Positions 36,544 to 48,523 of a stretch of 64,000 nucleotides of DNA are shown piece by piece. The notes below the pieces were generated by a model that worked only from the letters and a program-made list of their open reading frames with translations, was not told where the DNA came from and made no database searches. Both the position numbers and the translations under genes were made by a program. Location: the NCBI GenBank assembly GCA_009192285.1, contig CM018604.1:2542001-2606000 (forward strand), in the 5' to 3' direction. This stretch comes from Morchella semilibera. Lineage: Eukaryota; Ascomycota; Pezizomycetes; Pezizales; Morchellaceae. Positions within the stretch are counted from its first letter, which is position 1. The number at the start of each line of letters is the position of its first letter.

Positions 36544-37905
36544 AGCCGAGCAAGCCTTGTAGAAAAGGTGTGGCTATAGAGGTACTACGTACCCCCATGG
36601 AATTATTATGGGGGAAAGTTAAGACATTTTATAACTTGCGGCGGCGGCGTGGCTTTATGGCATGTTTACAAATGTGAGTGAGGTTGAGGAAGAAAATAGG
36701 GATGGGATTCTCTCGGTTCCACCGCAAATTCTGCGAAAGGGATCTGAAAGTGGCATGATACCTAATAAAACTACGGCCCTCCAGCGGGGATCTGTTGATT
36801 CCTAGTGTCGAAACCCTGGTTGGAATTGAAGTTTAGCGTTGGTCTAGGGTTGTATACATGTATGTATACATGTATGTATGTGTAGTGGCGCCGGTATAGT
36901 CGAGACTCCTGTGCCGAATTGAGTAAACATATGCGTAAAAATTGACTGGGTGATGGACGTCCAGAAGCTGTAACTAGACTTCAGTGATGCCATGATGCAT
37001 ACAGAGGCCTAAGTGGTTAAAACCTCAATGCTTTTGTCCAGAACCTTACCCAACTCGATATTTATGCTGAGGTACGTACCGCGTAATTAAGGGAGGCATC
37101 TTACAGTCAGGTTTCTTAAAGCGAGGCACTGTAGCTATATAACAGTGCTGACGCTGAACCGTATCAGATGGCCTTACTTTATGTATTCTGTCTACACGTA
37201 TTCAGGATGTATTTACATGTACCTAAAGTGGAAGGGGGAGACAGAGATAAGCTACTCAATTACATGTAATCAACACGAAGAAACACTATCAGATATATGG
37301 GGCAGGATACCTTCCGCGCCGTTTATTTTTGGTGAAGAGCAACTTATGTGCGCGATACTGTGCACAGGACACATACTGCCAGACGTCCTTCCAGCTCTTT
37401 GGATATTCAGAATCATCCTCCTGTCGTTGAGGAATCAAAAAATAGGAACTAGGTACTCTACATCAACATGTGTTGACGCTTGGAGTAAGCCGCCGGCTTG
37501 CGCGCCGGGTTACTTTCTGTATGCGCACGAGCCAGTCGTGCCCCTGACCTAAACTGCATCTCAACACACCCCAATTTGTATCCATGGTAGCTTGCCCCTG
37601 CCCAAATTTAGGAGTACTAGGCTAATGCGGTTAGTGGTCCACGGCAGCACCACTGCGATTCGCGCTTCAATGTTCCACAATCACACATAGAGAGACTCTA
37701 CAATTGCAAGAGAACGACAGCAATTGTTGGCCAAGGGCCTGGGGTAAAAAAACCATTTATTGACTCTGTTTTGCCAATTGAGTGTCCAGTACATGGTACG
37801 TTATTATTACAGAGTCTACATACAGCCCGCAGTAGACATCCCGGTTGGGGCAGGTGTCGTACCTACATGTACCTACATCTAGTACTAGCGCTTTTATATG
37901 TACTC

Positions 37906-37923
37906 TACATGTAGGTACATGTA
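37906..37923. repeat. Paired TACATGTA array
   Basis: Two octamers spaced 10 bp start to start, about one helical turn. The same 19-bp sequence (TACATGTAGGTACATGTAC) is repeated exactly at 41655-41673, nearly 3.8 kb away. Confidence 0.8.
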
Positions 37924-38460
37924 CTTTAGAGCAGAATCTCATCGGCTATGTGTCTTGTAGGATTCTGTATCAAATTACAAAGGAAAATAGATCTCCAGGT
38001 CTTATGGGGAGCGGGTTGCTTGTCAAGATACATACATGTGGTTACCCCCACCACCATACCTTTCCCCTCAGATACGAGCTCTTAGGACTGGAGCAGGTAC
38101 TGACTGGGAGTTGCCGGGTTAACCAACCTGGACTCGAATGAGCAAGCGAGCTGTGGGACGACTGGTTACTGGTGTGGGCGTTGTGCGCGATGTTTGGCTC
38201 GGTCCCGCGTCGTGCAGGGCGTTTGCGTCACGAACAAATCAAAACGATGCAGAAAATTGCACTCGCTGGCAGGTGGGCCCTGACGTTCAACGGAGTGTCT
38301 CAGCCGAAAGCGCTGTGGTAATTCCTCCGGGACGGACATCTCATACATAGAGTACAGACAGACCTAGCTAGCCATTTTACGCTACCTCCCTACATATCGA
38401 GTTGGGTTTTCTATCTGGTACCGTACATACATACCGGGGTGGGAAAGACAGAAAGCAGAA

Positions 38461-38508
38461 GCAGCAGCAGCAGCAGCACCTCCACCACCTCCACCACCTC
38501 CACCACCA
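38461..38508. repeat. CAG and CCA/CCT triplet microsatellite
   Basis: Six CAG triplets are followed by ACC/TCC-rich triplets (CTCCACCAC three times). A shadow ORF reads through as Gln/His or Ser/Thr runs, with no sign of being a real gene. Confidence 0.8.
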
Positions 38509-39119
38509 GTGTCAAGAAGGGGGACTCGGCAGCAGCCAAGCGTACTACGCTGCATTATTATTACCTACAGCTCAACTCAACCAACAGGATACTACGGAGT
38601 GAGCACAAGAACGTCTTCTGCTCCTGCAGGCCGTATCCCATCTCATCCTCACTCTTTCAGTCGTGTCAGGAATAACCCAATATCACGCCTACTTACTCCC
38701 TCTCCCCTTCGTTCCCGTTTTCAATTATTTGGGATAGGGTGTTTTTCGACTCAAGTTTCGGGGGACTAGCAGGGCAGCATCTGACCATTGAACGGGACGG
38801 TACCAAGCAGTAACTTGCACCAGGCAGCAGCATCAATAGCAAAAGAGGAACACTCTGATGCACATTGGGCCTGTCTGTCCTTGGATGCGTAAGAAAAGAA
38901 GCAACCGCTACTGATCCTCACCCCCCCCCCCCCTTCAACTGCAAGTAAAACCCTACTAGTAAGCTTCAGCGTCTATCAGTCTGATATCCGATCATCATCC
39001 AACATTACCTCCTTCTCCTCATCCCTCCTTCTCATCCCACACACCCACACACCCACCAACCCAATCACTCACCCAATCCACGAGAGGGAATATCAAAAAT
39101 ACACAATAAGTGCACAAAA

Positions 39120-40847
39120 ATGCCTTCTGCACGCCCCGTTATATCACAACCTGCTCGCCCACCGAGGCATCATACCCCGGCAGTGACTCGTAAGATCTCC
39201 AAAAGGCGTTCTCTCTACGACGGTTCTTCTTCATCGGACGAAGGTCCTCGCCCTACATTCAAACGTGTATCGTGCTGTACTGCCGGAATAAGTTCAAGCA
39301 ATCCTGAAATGAAGATGAGAGCACCTATTCCCGCAATGGACCCTGTTGATTTCGACAACCTTCCTCCCGCTGTTCGACGTAAAGTAAGTCCACAAGTAGC
39401 ATTTTAATATTCTTTCGTTGAAACCCAGCTCTTATCCCAGCCAAGGTCCAATTGTGTAAAACTACATGTAAGGATCTATATCTAACAATTATTTGTGCAG
39501 TACTTTTCGTCGCTTGAAAGACTACGGTATGCACAGCAGCAACACATTGGCTCCTCATTACCACCCTCTAGCCATGGTAGAAGCCAGAGCTCACACAGCG
39601 CAAAGCCCAGCAAACCAAAATCAAGGGCCAGGCCATCCTTCGATAGCTTTCGAAGCAACTCTTCACTACCTCAAACATCAAATTTTATACTAAGTAGACC
39701 ACCTGGCACAACAGCCGATGAGTTCATTTTATCACAGGCAGATGCTAAATGGTATCTCGAGCTCCCCGAAACAATCAGGAGGAAACACTTTTCGAGGGAG
39801 GAACGCATCTTATTAGCAAGCAAGTGTGAGAGCATAATTGTGGACGCAGCAGATGAAACTATTTACAGAATTGGGCGGCAGGCGAACCGAAGCCTAGACA
39901 CTCTAAACAGCCTGTCATCAAGTTCAACATCACGGGCATCATCTCTAGACTTGGATGGGATGAACGCTGTTGAAGAAATTAGGAAGTCGTTTAGGTGGAT
40001 GGAAGAAGATGGTACATTGGATTTACGTCTGGATGAATTTTGCAACCAAGTATCAAGAGATCCAGTAAGATCTCAGGGGAAACCGTCAATTCAGAGGGCG
40101 ATGTCATTATCTTCAAGACCATACAGGGCACCTTCATCGCATTCGTCCTCTCCTAGTCGGCCGTCGCTAGGGTCAGCCCGTCGTCCAGCGTCGCACAGCA
40201 TGGGCGGTTCGAGGCAAAGAAGTATTCATTCGATCGATAAAGATGCGGCGTACTATCAAGACCCAGAAGCGCGATTGAAGCTCCGAGTTTACCTTGCATC
40301 TCCACAAAAATTTGATGAGGCCATTGAGTTTGGGTTTCCCTCGGCGACAGGATGTAGGGACTTTTTCAAGTGCCGACCAAACACTTCGGCAACTATTCGT
40401 AGGGTCGATCCTGGGCTTGACGATCACTCAAGCCTTGATAGTCCACTCTTCGACAATTTCGATGATACTGAGACATCTTCGGCGCAGAACGAGCTGCTTG
40501 CCTACCACAAGCTTAGGGAGAATAAATTTAGAGAATTCGGCGAGCCATTGATGGGTACAAATATATTACCTTCACGCATGAACAATGGCACTCTATTTGA
40601 CCCTTACCTTCATGCGGAGCCTGGTAATAGGGAGATGACTTTGAGAATGACGCTCACAAGGAAGGATCTGCGAGCGGATGAAAATGAGCTGTATGGTTGG
40701 AAAAAGGATACCGATCCCCTGGCGCTTGAGGAATTACCTCCAGTGAGTGATTCTGACGCTGGGCAATTTGATTGGGGAAATGCAGGGAAGGACTCGGATT
40801 CGGGGCTGAAACGGCTTTGGCGAAGAATCACGGGAGGGAGTCGGTGA
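39120..40847 (+). CDS. Fungal conserved protein, 'mucin-like', function unknown
   Basis: Two exons (39120-39383, 39501-40847) give 536 residues. It is Ser/Arg-rich and mostly disordered. Conserved blocks are PAVRRKYFSSLERLRYAQ (spanning the intron), DEFILSQADAKWYLELPETIRRKHFSREERILLASKCESIIVDAADE, an Asp/Glu-rich segment with SFRWMEEDGTLDLRLDEF, and DPEARLKLRVYLASPQKFDEAIEFGFPS. Orthologues in other Pezizomycotina, as I remember, are annotated only as 'mucin, putative'. There is no signal peptide or membrane helix, so the mucin label is misleading; an intracellular, phosphorylated scaffold is more likely (inference). The intron holds one TACATGTA octamer. Confidence 0.85.
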
Positions 40848-43800
40848 TACAAGCGATTGGCGCTTGAAATCGGGGCCTAGTTTTTTTTTTTTTTTTTTTT
40901 TTATTACACCATTTCACATGTCTATTCTTCATTTTCTATTGTCACTCCTGCTGCAAGAACCGCGGCGATCATCGAAATTCTTCGCTTTCCTTAAATTCCT
41001 TAAAATCACTTGTTTATTTGTCTATTCATCAGGGTTGGCGGCGCATGGTCTTTTTTTTCCTTTTTTTCCTTTTTTTTTTATTGTGGCTATATTCTCTTTA
41101 ACTTCACGTCTATTATGAAATCCGGTATATTGTTGGGCTGCTTATCTTTTATACAGCATTGGTCTGTGAGGCCGAGTCACTTCCTTATGCGTTTTACTAT
41201 TGTTTCGGGGTTTCTTCATCTTGGTTTAGCTGCACTGCAAGCGATTTGGGGTCTTTCTTGGAAAAATTTACCAGGTTGGCGTATTATGCATTTTCATTCT
41301 CACCGCTCGTTTTCCTACTCGCTCGCATTCCTAGTTTTCTGTCTACACATGTAAAAAAATTCTTACTTGAGTCCCCTTTTGAGCTATTGATACCCTTGGG
41401 GAGTTTTGGCGGGGGCATTTTTTTTTTCGTTCATAAGGTTCATAGGTTGCTGTCACCATAGGACAGGATAATTGAGCCGGATGGCTTTCAATGGGGAAAG
41501 GCTAGGAGAAATTCAATCAGTCGTGTGGATGAACCACAAGAAATTTACTACAATACTCGTTCATTGATATCTGATACCTCAATTGTCCCGTTTCCTGCAA
41601 GTTTCCGACTGGCCTTCGCTTATAAATGCTTGTTTGAAACCTCCCAAGAATTATTACATGTAGGTACATGTACATACATCAACAAACATGTATGTATGTA
41701 TGTATGTACGTTTTCGCATGTAAGTGCAATCACCCTCACTGATAGGCCACTGATATATAATCAAAGGAAAATTATACTCCCGTCTGAGCTGGTTACGGAT
41801 CATTACATGTGTTTATCCAACACGCCTTGCATGCTTCATACTCCAGACAGTCGTACACAGGTGAGAAAACACTGTACATTGAGCCTATTGAATTGTTTTA
41901 GCTCACGGGGCACATCTAGAGTCCATGTATGTGCGAACGGATTTTGTCCTTCATTTTATTTTAAGCTTTTCGGGAACGTGGTTATATAATCATGTGTGTA
42001 ATCTCGCAACTGATGTCAGGACGAAAACAATGATCTACCAAGGCTGGATTTGACTCAGATCACGGACCCTGCAAGGAGTTGAGATGCCATCGTGGGGTGG
42101 GGGGTGAGGGGTGGGGGGAGGGGAGAGAAAGAAGCTTAGAATTTGGGGGGCCTTATTCGACGGGGCCAGTACCCTACAAGTATGTTTGGTCCGGGGCGTA
42201 AAAGGAAAGAAGGGGGAAGGATAGAACATCCGGTGCGAACGGTCTGTGAACCCGACCGGGCATAAATGTCTCGGGCAGTAAGAGTACACGTACAGAACAA
42301 TCCATCACGAACATTATAGAATAGTCCAGACTCGTGTTTGTTTTTGTTTCGACTCGGAGAGTGCTTTCTTGTTTACTCAAGGATCTTCAATCAACTGAGA
42401 TCACAAGATATCACCCGAATCACATGACTCGTTCTGCAGCTCATTGCATGGCGGCTCGGGAATCTGAAGCATAGCGGGATCGGATGGGAGTTGGAGGTTG
42501 AGAAAAATTTTACTTCTTCCCTGTTCAGATCCACGGGTCGGTCTCATCTCCTATACAGGGCTTGCTTCACGGATTTATAACTGCAGGCGTCCTGTATGAT
42601 AACAAGAAAAGAGATCTTGGAGAGTAGGTATGTACATGTATGTACGTATATTCCTGTCATGGCTACGATTTGTGAGTTCTCCAATTTACCCCATCTTTTA
42701 CGGCACATACAGAAGTCTTATGACAAATAATTTTCCTGATATCAACAACGGCAACTCTCTATCTCTACCAAGGAAACAATATAAATTCACCCCAGGATCA
42801 TTCCAAGTTGGTGGTTCTGGGGTGAGCGCTCACCGACAAGGCGCCCCAAAAGCTTGCGATCTACAGACTGGAAGAGCTTGATTTTTCGCTACCCCTTACA
42901 CTAACTGAGTTGTACACTACTCGGGGTACCTTAGAATGTATCAGGATCCTAGAGATCCAGGGGTATAAGCTCGTCCAACCATGTCGAAGGAGTGAAATAT
43001 TGAACACAAAACACAAAAGAGCAAAGCGAAACTACATGTATTAGCCTTATTGCCTTCTTGCCCTTCCCGAGTCATTTCTTGCATGGCCAACCGAAATGTG
43101 CCGTGAGCTTAAGCCCTAAAAATTATTGCCCGTATGTTTCGGTTTCGGTTTCGGTTTTGTATTGCGATATCCCGTGCTAGCGATTGAGATTCTTTGACAG
43201 CCACTGAAAGGGCCGGAGCAGGAAAAAAAAAAGCCACCTATATCATACCGCAACGTTTCGGGCATCCGTAGAGCGGACGGTAAATACCGAAGGAAATATC
43301 TCAACACGGAGAACTTCCAGAACGCTCGGAGGGGATTCGGATTGCGAAATAAATAGGGGATGTCCGGTGCGCTAAATTAAAGATATTCGTCGCAAAATCG
43401 AGAAGTTTATAGTAACTATGTAGCCTTTTGGGTTTTAGCACTGTCAGAACTACTTTCGGGTTAGCAACTAATCCTGGATTCAGACGGAGGACCGCGACAT
43501 TGATCTTGCTTACTAATACATACAAACTGCGCGCCAAGACCAGCAAAAATGACCATACAAGCGACATTGTCCCGCCCAAATATTTTTATAACTCAACAAC
43601 CAGGAATGATTTCAAAAATTCAAGCAGATAGAATAGAGTAGGTAAACCTGGGTCTCTCCATCCAATAAGATTAAGAATATGTGTTGTGGTAGGTGGGCTA
43701 TAACCGGTCAAACTTGAGGTGTTCAAATTGCTCCGTGTCAAGGATTCCCCCCATAGCCGTGTAATATTTGATTAGTCACCTACTCTTCACTCTAATCCGA

Positions 43801-45754
43801 TTTTACTAAGCCGCATGTGGGAAACAAGTCCAGTGCCCTGCTAATAATGTTGATAATATTAATGCAAGTCTTTTCGATATAGCGGTGCTCCTCACCCGGA
43901 GAAGGATATGTGACCGTGGGGACGGCGATCTTCATAGCAGGCATCTCCTCTCTATAAGTTGCGTTGACCTTTTTAAACATAATATAATCCGCCCTCTCAT
44001 TACCATATTCTCCACACGCTCTCCGGCCAGACGTACCACCCCTGAAAATCTAGTCGATGTGTTAGTGTAGGGTTTCTGGCCCTCAAAAACTCTAAATTAA
44101 AGGCTCAGGGTTCTTGCAAATATATAGCTCTAACTCGCCTTGGTTTTATGATACATGCTATGGTAATAATGATGATGTGGAACAGGAAGCAAAGATTGTT
44201 ATGGTGGAAGTGACGTAAAGGTACGTGACAGATCGCCCAGGGGAGTCGTAATAAAGTATTTATGTTTCAAAGCTTAAAGGTCGTTATCATTTCCCTCAAC
44301 CGTTTGGCATAGCTGTCCTCCCGTCGAAGGGGCGTACCTAGGGGACTGCTAGCTAAGTCAAACTTACATTGTTCATTATTATGCATGAAGTTAACTACTA
44401 CAGCTAGACTGCAAATATCCCGATCAGGTATTTAAATTCACAGCCCAATCAACCCGGAATCCCATATTGTCGCAAACACAATCATAGCACCCCACCTTCT
44501 ATAATTATATTTGATCTACGGTTAAAACGATAAATACATTAGAGTCTTCAAAGGGCGTGGTTGTTGTATTAGCAGTCAACGATCTTACGAATGGGGCCTG
44601 AGTTTATACCAAATTGTCAATTCTAACAGAGACCTCGCATCAGTCCGCTTGATATCACATTTCACTCGTCTCAGCGAAGGCGACAAATCCTGGTTACCTT
44701 TACCAAAGGAGCAATACAATGACGGCCAACTCTCGATATCTTAATCACGTCCGGGGAAGATTTATTTTTGAGAGCCCAGGGACTAGCAAAAAACGAAGAT
44801 GAGGGTCTTTTCTGCTAGCTAGAGCTGGGATAATACGGGTATGTGTATTCTGTTATTCCAGCCCCTCGTATTATAGGGATAGATGATTCCAATGACGATA
44901 GTACCCGATAATGGGAAACATGTTCTAGACGGAAGGAAGAGCTTTTGCCTAGAGCGTCATCTTGAGTAATGTTCAGATTAGAGCCCTAAGCAGCAAGGCA
45001 TGTGGCTTCCTTGAGGTGCGGCACTATTATCTCCGGAACTAAAGTACTCTACTTTACATACAGTAGCTCATGAAATCTGGCATGACGCTTGTCTATCTGG
45101 GATACGCATTGACCAGGCAATGCTTCCTAAGTATCCTCACTCGGGCACTCTAATCTACGGCTTTCGCTGTTGTATCTAAAAACAATATGCCCACCATCAA
45201 CGTCTCATTTTTGTCGTTCTCTCCAACTAAGTAGTTTGAGGCATGCAGACCAGGCTAAAACCTGCATACAGAACCTTGAAACCCGCCCTACGGGCAAGCT
45301 ACTTCATGCAGCACTTAATACAAGACCCTACTCTCATTCGGCTTAAAAGGGTCAGGGTTGGTCTCATCCTTGTAGTCTCTGTCGTGACTGCAATGATTAG
45401 TGTCCTAAATGATACGGCCACTATATAGCTATCCAAAGTGTTGAAGAGTTAATATTGATAGTTGCTGCAAGAGGGGTTAAAATTTGCGGAGTAGGGACAT
45501 TATTTGGTCTTAGATTCTCGGGGTCCGACTGACTACATGGTTTTGTGGGTGGCACTCGACCCAAATATTTCTTAAGAGTTGAAAGGCTCAACGGAGCTGC
45601 GGGTTTCTGTGCCTTAAATTAATACCTTACCTCAACGCTCAAGCACTTATTTCTCTCTACGCACTACCTAATGCGCTGATTCAAGCTGTAAAAAGCAATG
45701 CTTGATATTTGCCATCAAAAACCCAAATAACTACAATATGATCTATGCTCTAAT
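40848..45754. other. 4.9-kb gene-poor region
   Basis: No supported gene. Directly after the mucin-like gene comes a T-rich stretch with an 18-20 T run (about 40880-40900), probably 3' UTR. ORFs at 41010-41461 encode Phe/Leu-rich strings typical of T-rich non-coding DNA. TACATGTA occurs at 41655, 41665, 42635 and 43033. A GATGA-type tetramer run (CATGTATGTATG) is at 41685-41710. I see no RNA genes. Confidence 0.5.
41655..41673. repeat. Paired TACATGTA array, copy of 37906
   Basis: Exact 19-bp repeat of the array at 37906-37924: two octamers with 10-bp spacing. Flanking sequences differ, so it is not simply a longer duplicated segment. Confidence 0.8.
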
Positions 45755-47254
45755 CTAAGCTCTTTCGCTACCCCTCAACCTGACAGCTTGACCGAACTTT
45801 TGCAGCTTGGTAAGCAACTGATCCCCCTGCTTCACCACATCCTGATATTGCTTGTTCTTATCATCTGGCCGATTTGTCTCGATGACACCGTTTACACGGT
45901 CGATAGTGCAATTAAGCTTTTTGGATGGAATGAATTTCGAAAGGTCACGATCGAGCCATTCCACGGAGACACCAAAGGCATTAGCCATGCTTTCTAGTCC
46001 AACGACACGGTATGACTCAAGGAGTTGTGCATAAGCTCTTCTCCTCATTTCACGAACGTACCTGTATCCATGTTAGTTCATCTAAAGTTATCGCCAAGTA
46101 GGTAATGTCCATACCAAGCCTTGTGCTCAGCCAATACGCGGTCCTTGCTTAAGAATCTTTCTTCAACTTCTGCAAGTGCCACAAAGAAGCTTTTGTAGTC
46201 ACATAGATATAAGCTGTTTACCAATGTCTCCAGAGAAGAATATCCGTCTGTGTTCTCCATATCGGCATCAATCATCTCAACATCACCCACAGATACAGCT
46301 CCACCACTCTTGGATCCAAGTACAGCCAAAACCTCAGCTGAATCAATAACCTTCGCCTTGAAATCAACACGATTTAATGATATAGTACCGGCAAGAACCG
46401 CATATAAGACTAACGTGGAATATGTGCAAATTTCAGTAGATGTGAATGTTGATAGTGAATCAAGCAACAACGGTGCGGCATCAGCATATTGACGGCATGA
46501 GAGGAGATGAAGACCTGTGTAAGACTTGAGGCGGTTGCGGCGATCCCAATCTCCGCCAGTATCAATCAACCTAAAAAGAAGGTTAGATACAGTTCTAGTA
46601 AAATATTAGATTTGGGAAAGAAATTGAGTACCGTCTAGCACGCTCCACACTTTTTTTTACAGCCATTTTGTCATCGTAAAACATTTCCATACGGATTATG
46701 GCAAGGACAATGTCAATTTTGGCGCCAAGAGTTGGAGTTTTTGTGTATAGCTCTTCATAGGCAGCCAGAGCTTTCTCCTAAGAATGAAGGTCGTCAGATT
46801 TACTTAGAACCAGACGGCGAGATCTTCTCCGTATCTGGGGAACAGCTGCGGAGACGGGGCGGATTTGAAAATACAGATAAAAGCAACGGCCTACCTTGTC
46901 AACAACCCTGGCCCAGAACTCTGCCTTCTTTCCCATAGCTTCAACGACCTCTGATTCCCCAGCCTTCTCCTCTACCTCCTTTAACTCCTTCTCGTATCCC
47001 TCAAGCTCGTTATCGTTGCTTTTCTTGAGCTCCTCGTAAAACTTTTCGTCCCATTTAATCTTGCCTGAGAGAATACCATCCGCTGGGTGCGCCAGGTAGC
47101 GGTACAGCGGCGCTTGGGACTGTTCTTTGATGGATGTAGTCAAAGTCTTTTGAGCGGCAGCATGACTAGAGCTTAAAGACGCAGTTTTGAGAGTGAATAT
47201 ATGTTGCGAGAGGAGTAAGTTGGGATACGACGCATACTGAGGGTCCGAACCCAT
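45755..47254 (-). CDS. rpn7: 26S proteasome regulatory subunit Rpn7 (PSMD6)
   Basis: Four exons (47254-46895, 46777-46632, 46570-46115, 46061-45755) encode 422 residues, matching the family's about 390-430. An N-terminal helical repeat region (KIKWDEKFYEELKKSNDNELEGYEKELKE, then EKALAAYEELYTKTPTLGAKIDIVLAIIRMEMF) leads to the Rpn7 domain (DWDRRNRLKSYTGLHLLSCRQYADAAPLLLDSL). The C-terminal PCI domain contains MRRRAYAQLLESYRVVGLESMANAFGVSVEWLDRDLSKFI. Rpn7 is a scaffold of the proteasome lid that helps hold Rpn3 and Rpn11. It is divergent from vma16, whose start codon is 397 bp away. Confidence 0.96.
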
Positions 47255-47651
47255 GTTGGAGGGGTACCGTGGGGGTTTCCGTTAAATGGTGGAGAGCTAT
47301 AAGCTGGACACCGTTGAGATGGAGTTGATGGGGAAGGTAATGAATGGAGATTCCCGCGGGGATGGAGATGAGGACGCAGCTGGATGGAGATGTAGACGCA
47401 GCTGGATGGAGATGTAGGCGATGAAAATGGAGTGAGAGATCGTAGAGGGACCATAGTTCAATTGAGGCGGATGACATAATCATACACTAGCCACATCATC
47501 CAGCCTCATATCACGTCGACCAAAGCTGACCGCTACCGCCTCTACATCACGAATCTCACCCCGGAACGCTCACGAAAACACGTCTTTTACAGAAAATCGC
47601 CTAAAGACCCTACGTAGACACTTTCACCCCCTCACTACGAATATAATAACA
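47255..47651. promoter_or_regulatory. Divergent promoter of rpn7 and vma16
   Basis: A 397-bp gap between two divergent start codons. It contains a 22-bp tandem repeat of about 2.8 copies (47360-47420). I see no perfect proteasome control element (GGTGGCAAA) on either strand. Confidence 0.65.
47360..47420. repeat. 22-bp tandem repeat in the divergent promoter
   Basis: Units are 47360-47381, 47382-47403 and 47404-47420 (partial), each starting GGATGGAGATG and, when complete, ending ACGCAGCT. It lies midway between rpn7 and vma16, so it may carry repeated factor sites; each unit has GGATGGAGATG as its most conserved part. Confidence 0.8.
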
Positions 47652-48523
47652 ATGGGGTACTACGGCTCTTACTCTCGTTACGGAGGCCTCACCACCGCGG
47701 TGGTTGTTGTCGGAACTTGTACGTCTGTCCTGCTTGCCGCCCCCCGCGAGCTGGGCCCGAGTCGTCACTAGCACTGTAGTAGCTAATGTGGATAGATAGA
47801 TATGCTCTTCAATGGTGACGGCGAAGCTTTTAATGTATATTATTCCCTCATTTTTCTCACAACCCTCCTGTCTCTCGCCTAAGTGCTTACCAATGCAAAT
47901 CCAGGTTGGTCGCTTCCTTGAAGAAACATCGCCATACGCGTGGGCCTCGCTGGGAGTGGCCCTTTGTATAGGTCTTAGTGTCGTGGGAGCAGCATGGTAT
48001 GGCACTTCAACCTCTACCGCCGGTTCACTTCTCACAATGCTGCCGCAGGGGTATCTTCGTCACCGGCTCTAGTATAATTGGAGGAGGAGTACGGGCACCG
48101 CGCATCCGCACCAAGAACTTGATTTCTATTATTTTCTGCGAAGTTGTCGCTATCTATGGGGTCATTATGAGTATGTACTCCCTGAACAAGCTTCCCACAT
48201 GCAATCTTCCACTGACACTTCATTAAACAGGTATTGTTTTCTCGTCTAAACTTGGCAATGTACCCTCCGCAGAACTTCTTTTCACCGAAAAGAACTACTA
48301 TACAGGCTGGGCCATCTTCTGGGGAGGCCTCACTGTCGGTATCTGCAACCTTGTTTGTGGTATTGCCGTCGGTATTACTGGTTCTTCAGCAGCCCTTGCT
48401 GATGCTGCCGACGCGGCCCTGTTTGTCAAGATCCTTGTCATCGAGATCTTTGGTAGTGTGTTGGGATTATTTGGGTTGATTATCGGATTGTTGATTGCCG
48501 GAAAGGCCGAGGAATTTAGTTAA
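47652..48523 (+). CDS. vma16: V-type ATPase proteolipid subunit c'' (Vma16)
   Basis: Five exons (47652-47718, 47800-47834, 47905-47996, 48049-48170, 48231-48523) give 202 residues, close to the 213 of yeast. Exon 2 is only 35 bp and codes for the [11 protein letters not shown] loop. Transmembrane helices carry [43 protein letters not shown] (with the proton-binding Glu at residue 96), and [48 protein letters not shown]. It forms the V0 rotor ring together with c and c' and pumps protons into vacuole and Golgi. The splice phases agree at all four introns; the intron between exons 3 and 4 ends gccgcag. Confidence 0.95.

Larger units (their letters stand above)
33733..39119. other. 5.4-kb gene-poor region
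   Basis: I find no supported gene in 33733-39119. ORFs are short, overlap on both strands and have no domains. It contains eight TACATGTA octamers (35203, 36855, 36867, 37215, 37259, 37864, 37906, 37916), a 33-T run (36509-36541), a CAG/CCA triplet microsatellite (38461-38508), and a 13-C run (38921-38933). A long UTR or non-coding RNA cannot be excluded. The last few hundred bp are probably the 5' leader of the mucin-like gene. Confidence 0.5.

Noticed and set aside
36191-36677. Two overlapping ORFs of 134-135 codons on opposite strands
   Set aside because: Both depend on reading through the 33-T run as poly-Phe or poly-Lys; no conserved sequence.
41010-41461. Phe/Leu-rich ORFs that look like membrane proteins
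   Set aside because: They come from T-rich non-coding DNA after the mucin-like gene; overlapping frames give similar strings.
42035-42380. Minus-strand ORFs in a purine-rich block
   Set aside because: Simple-sequence composition (GGGGAGG runs) and no domain.
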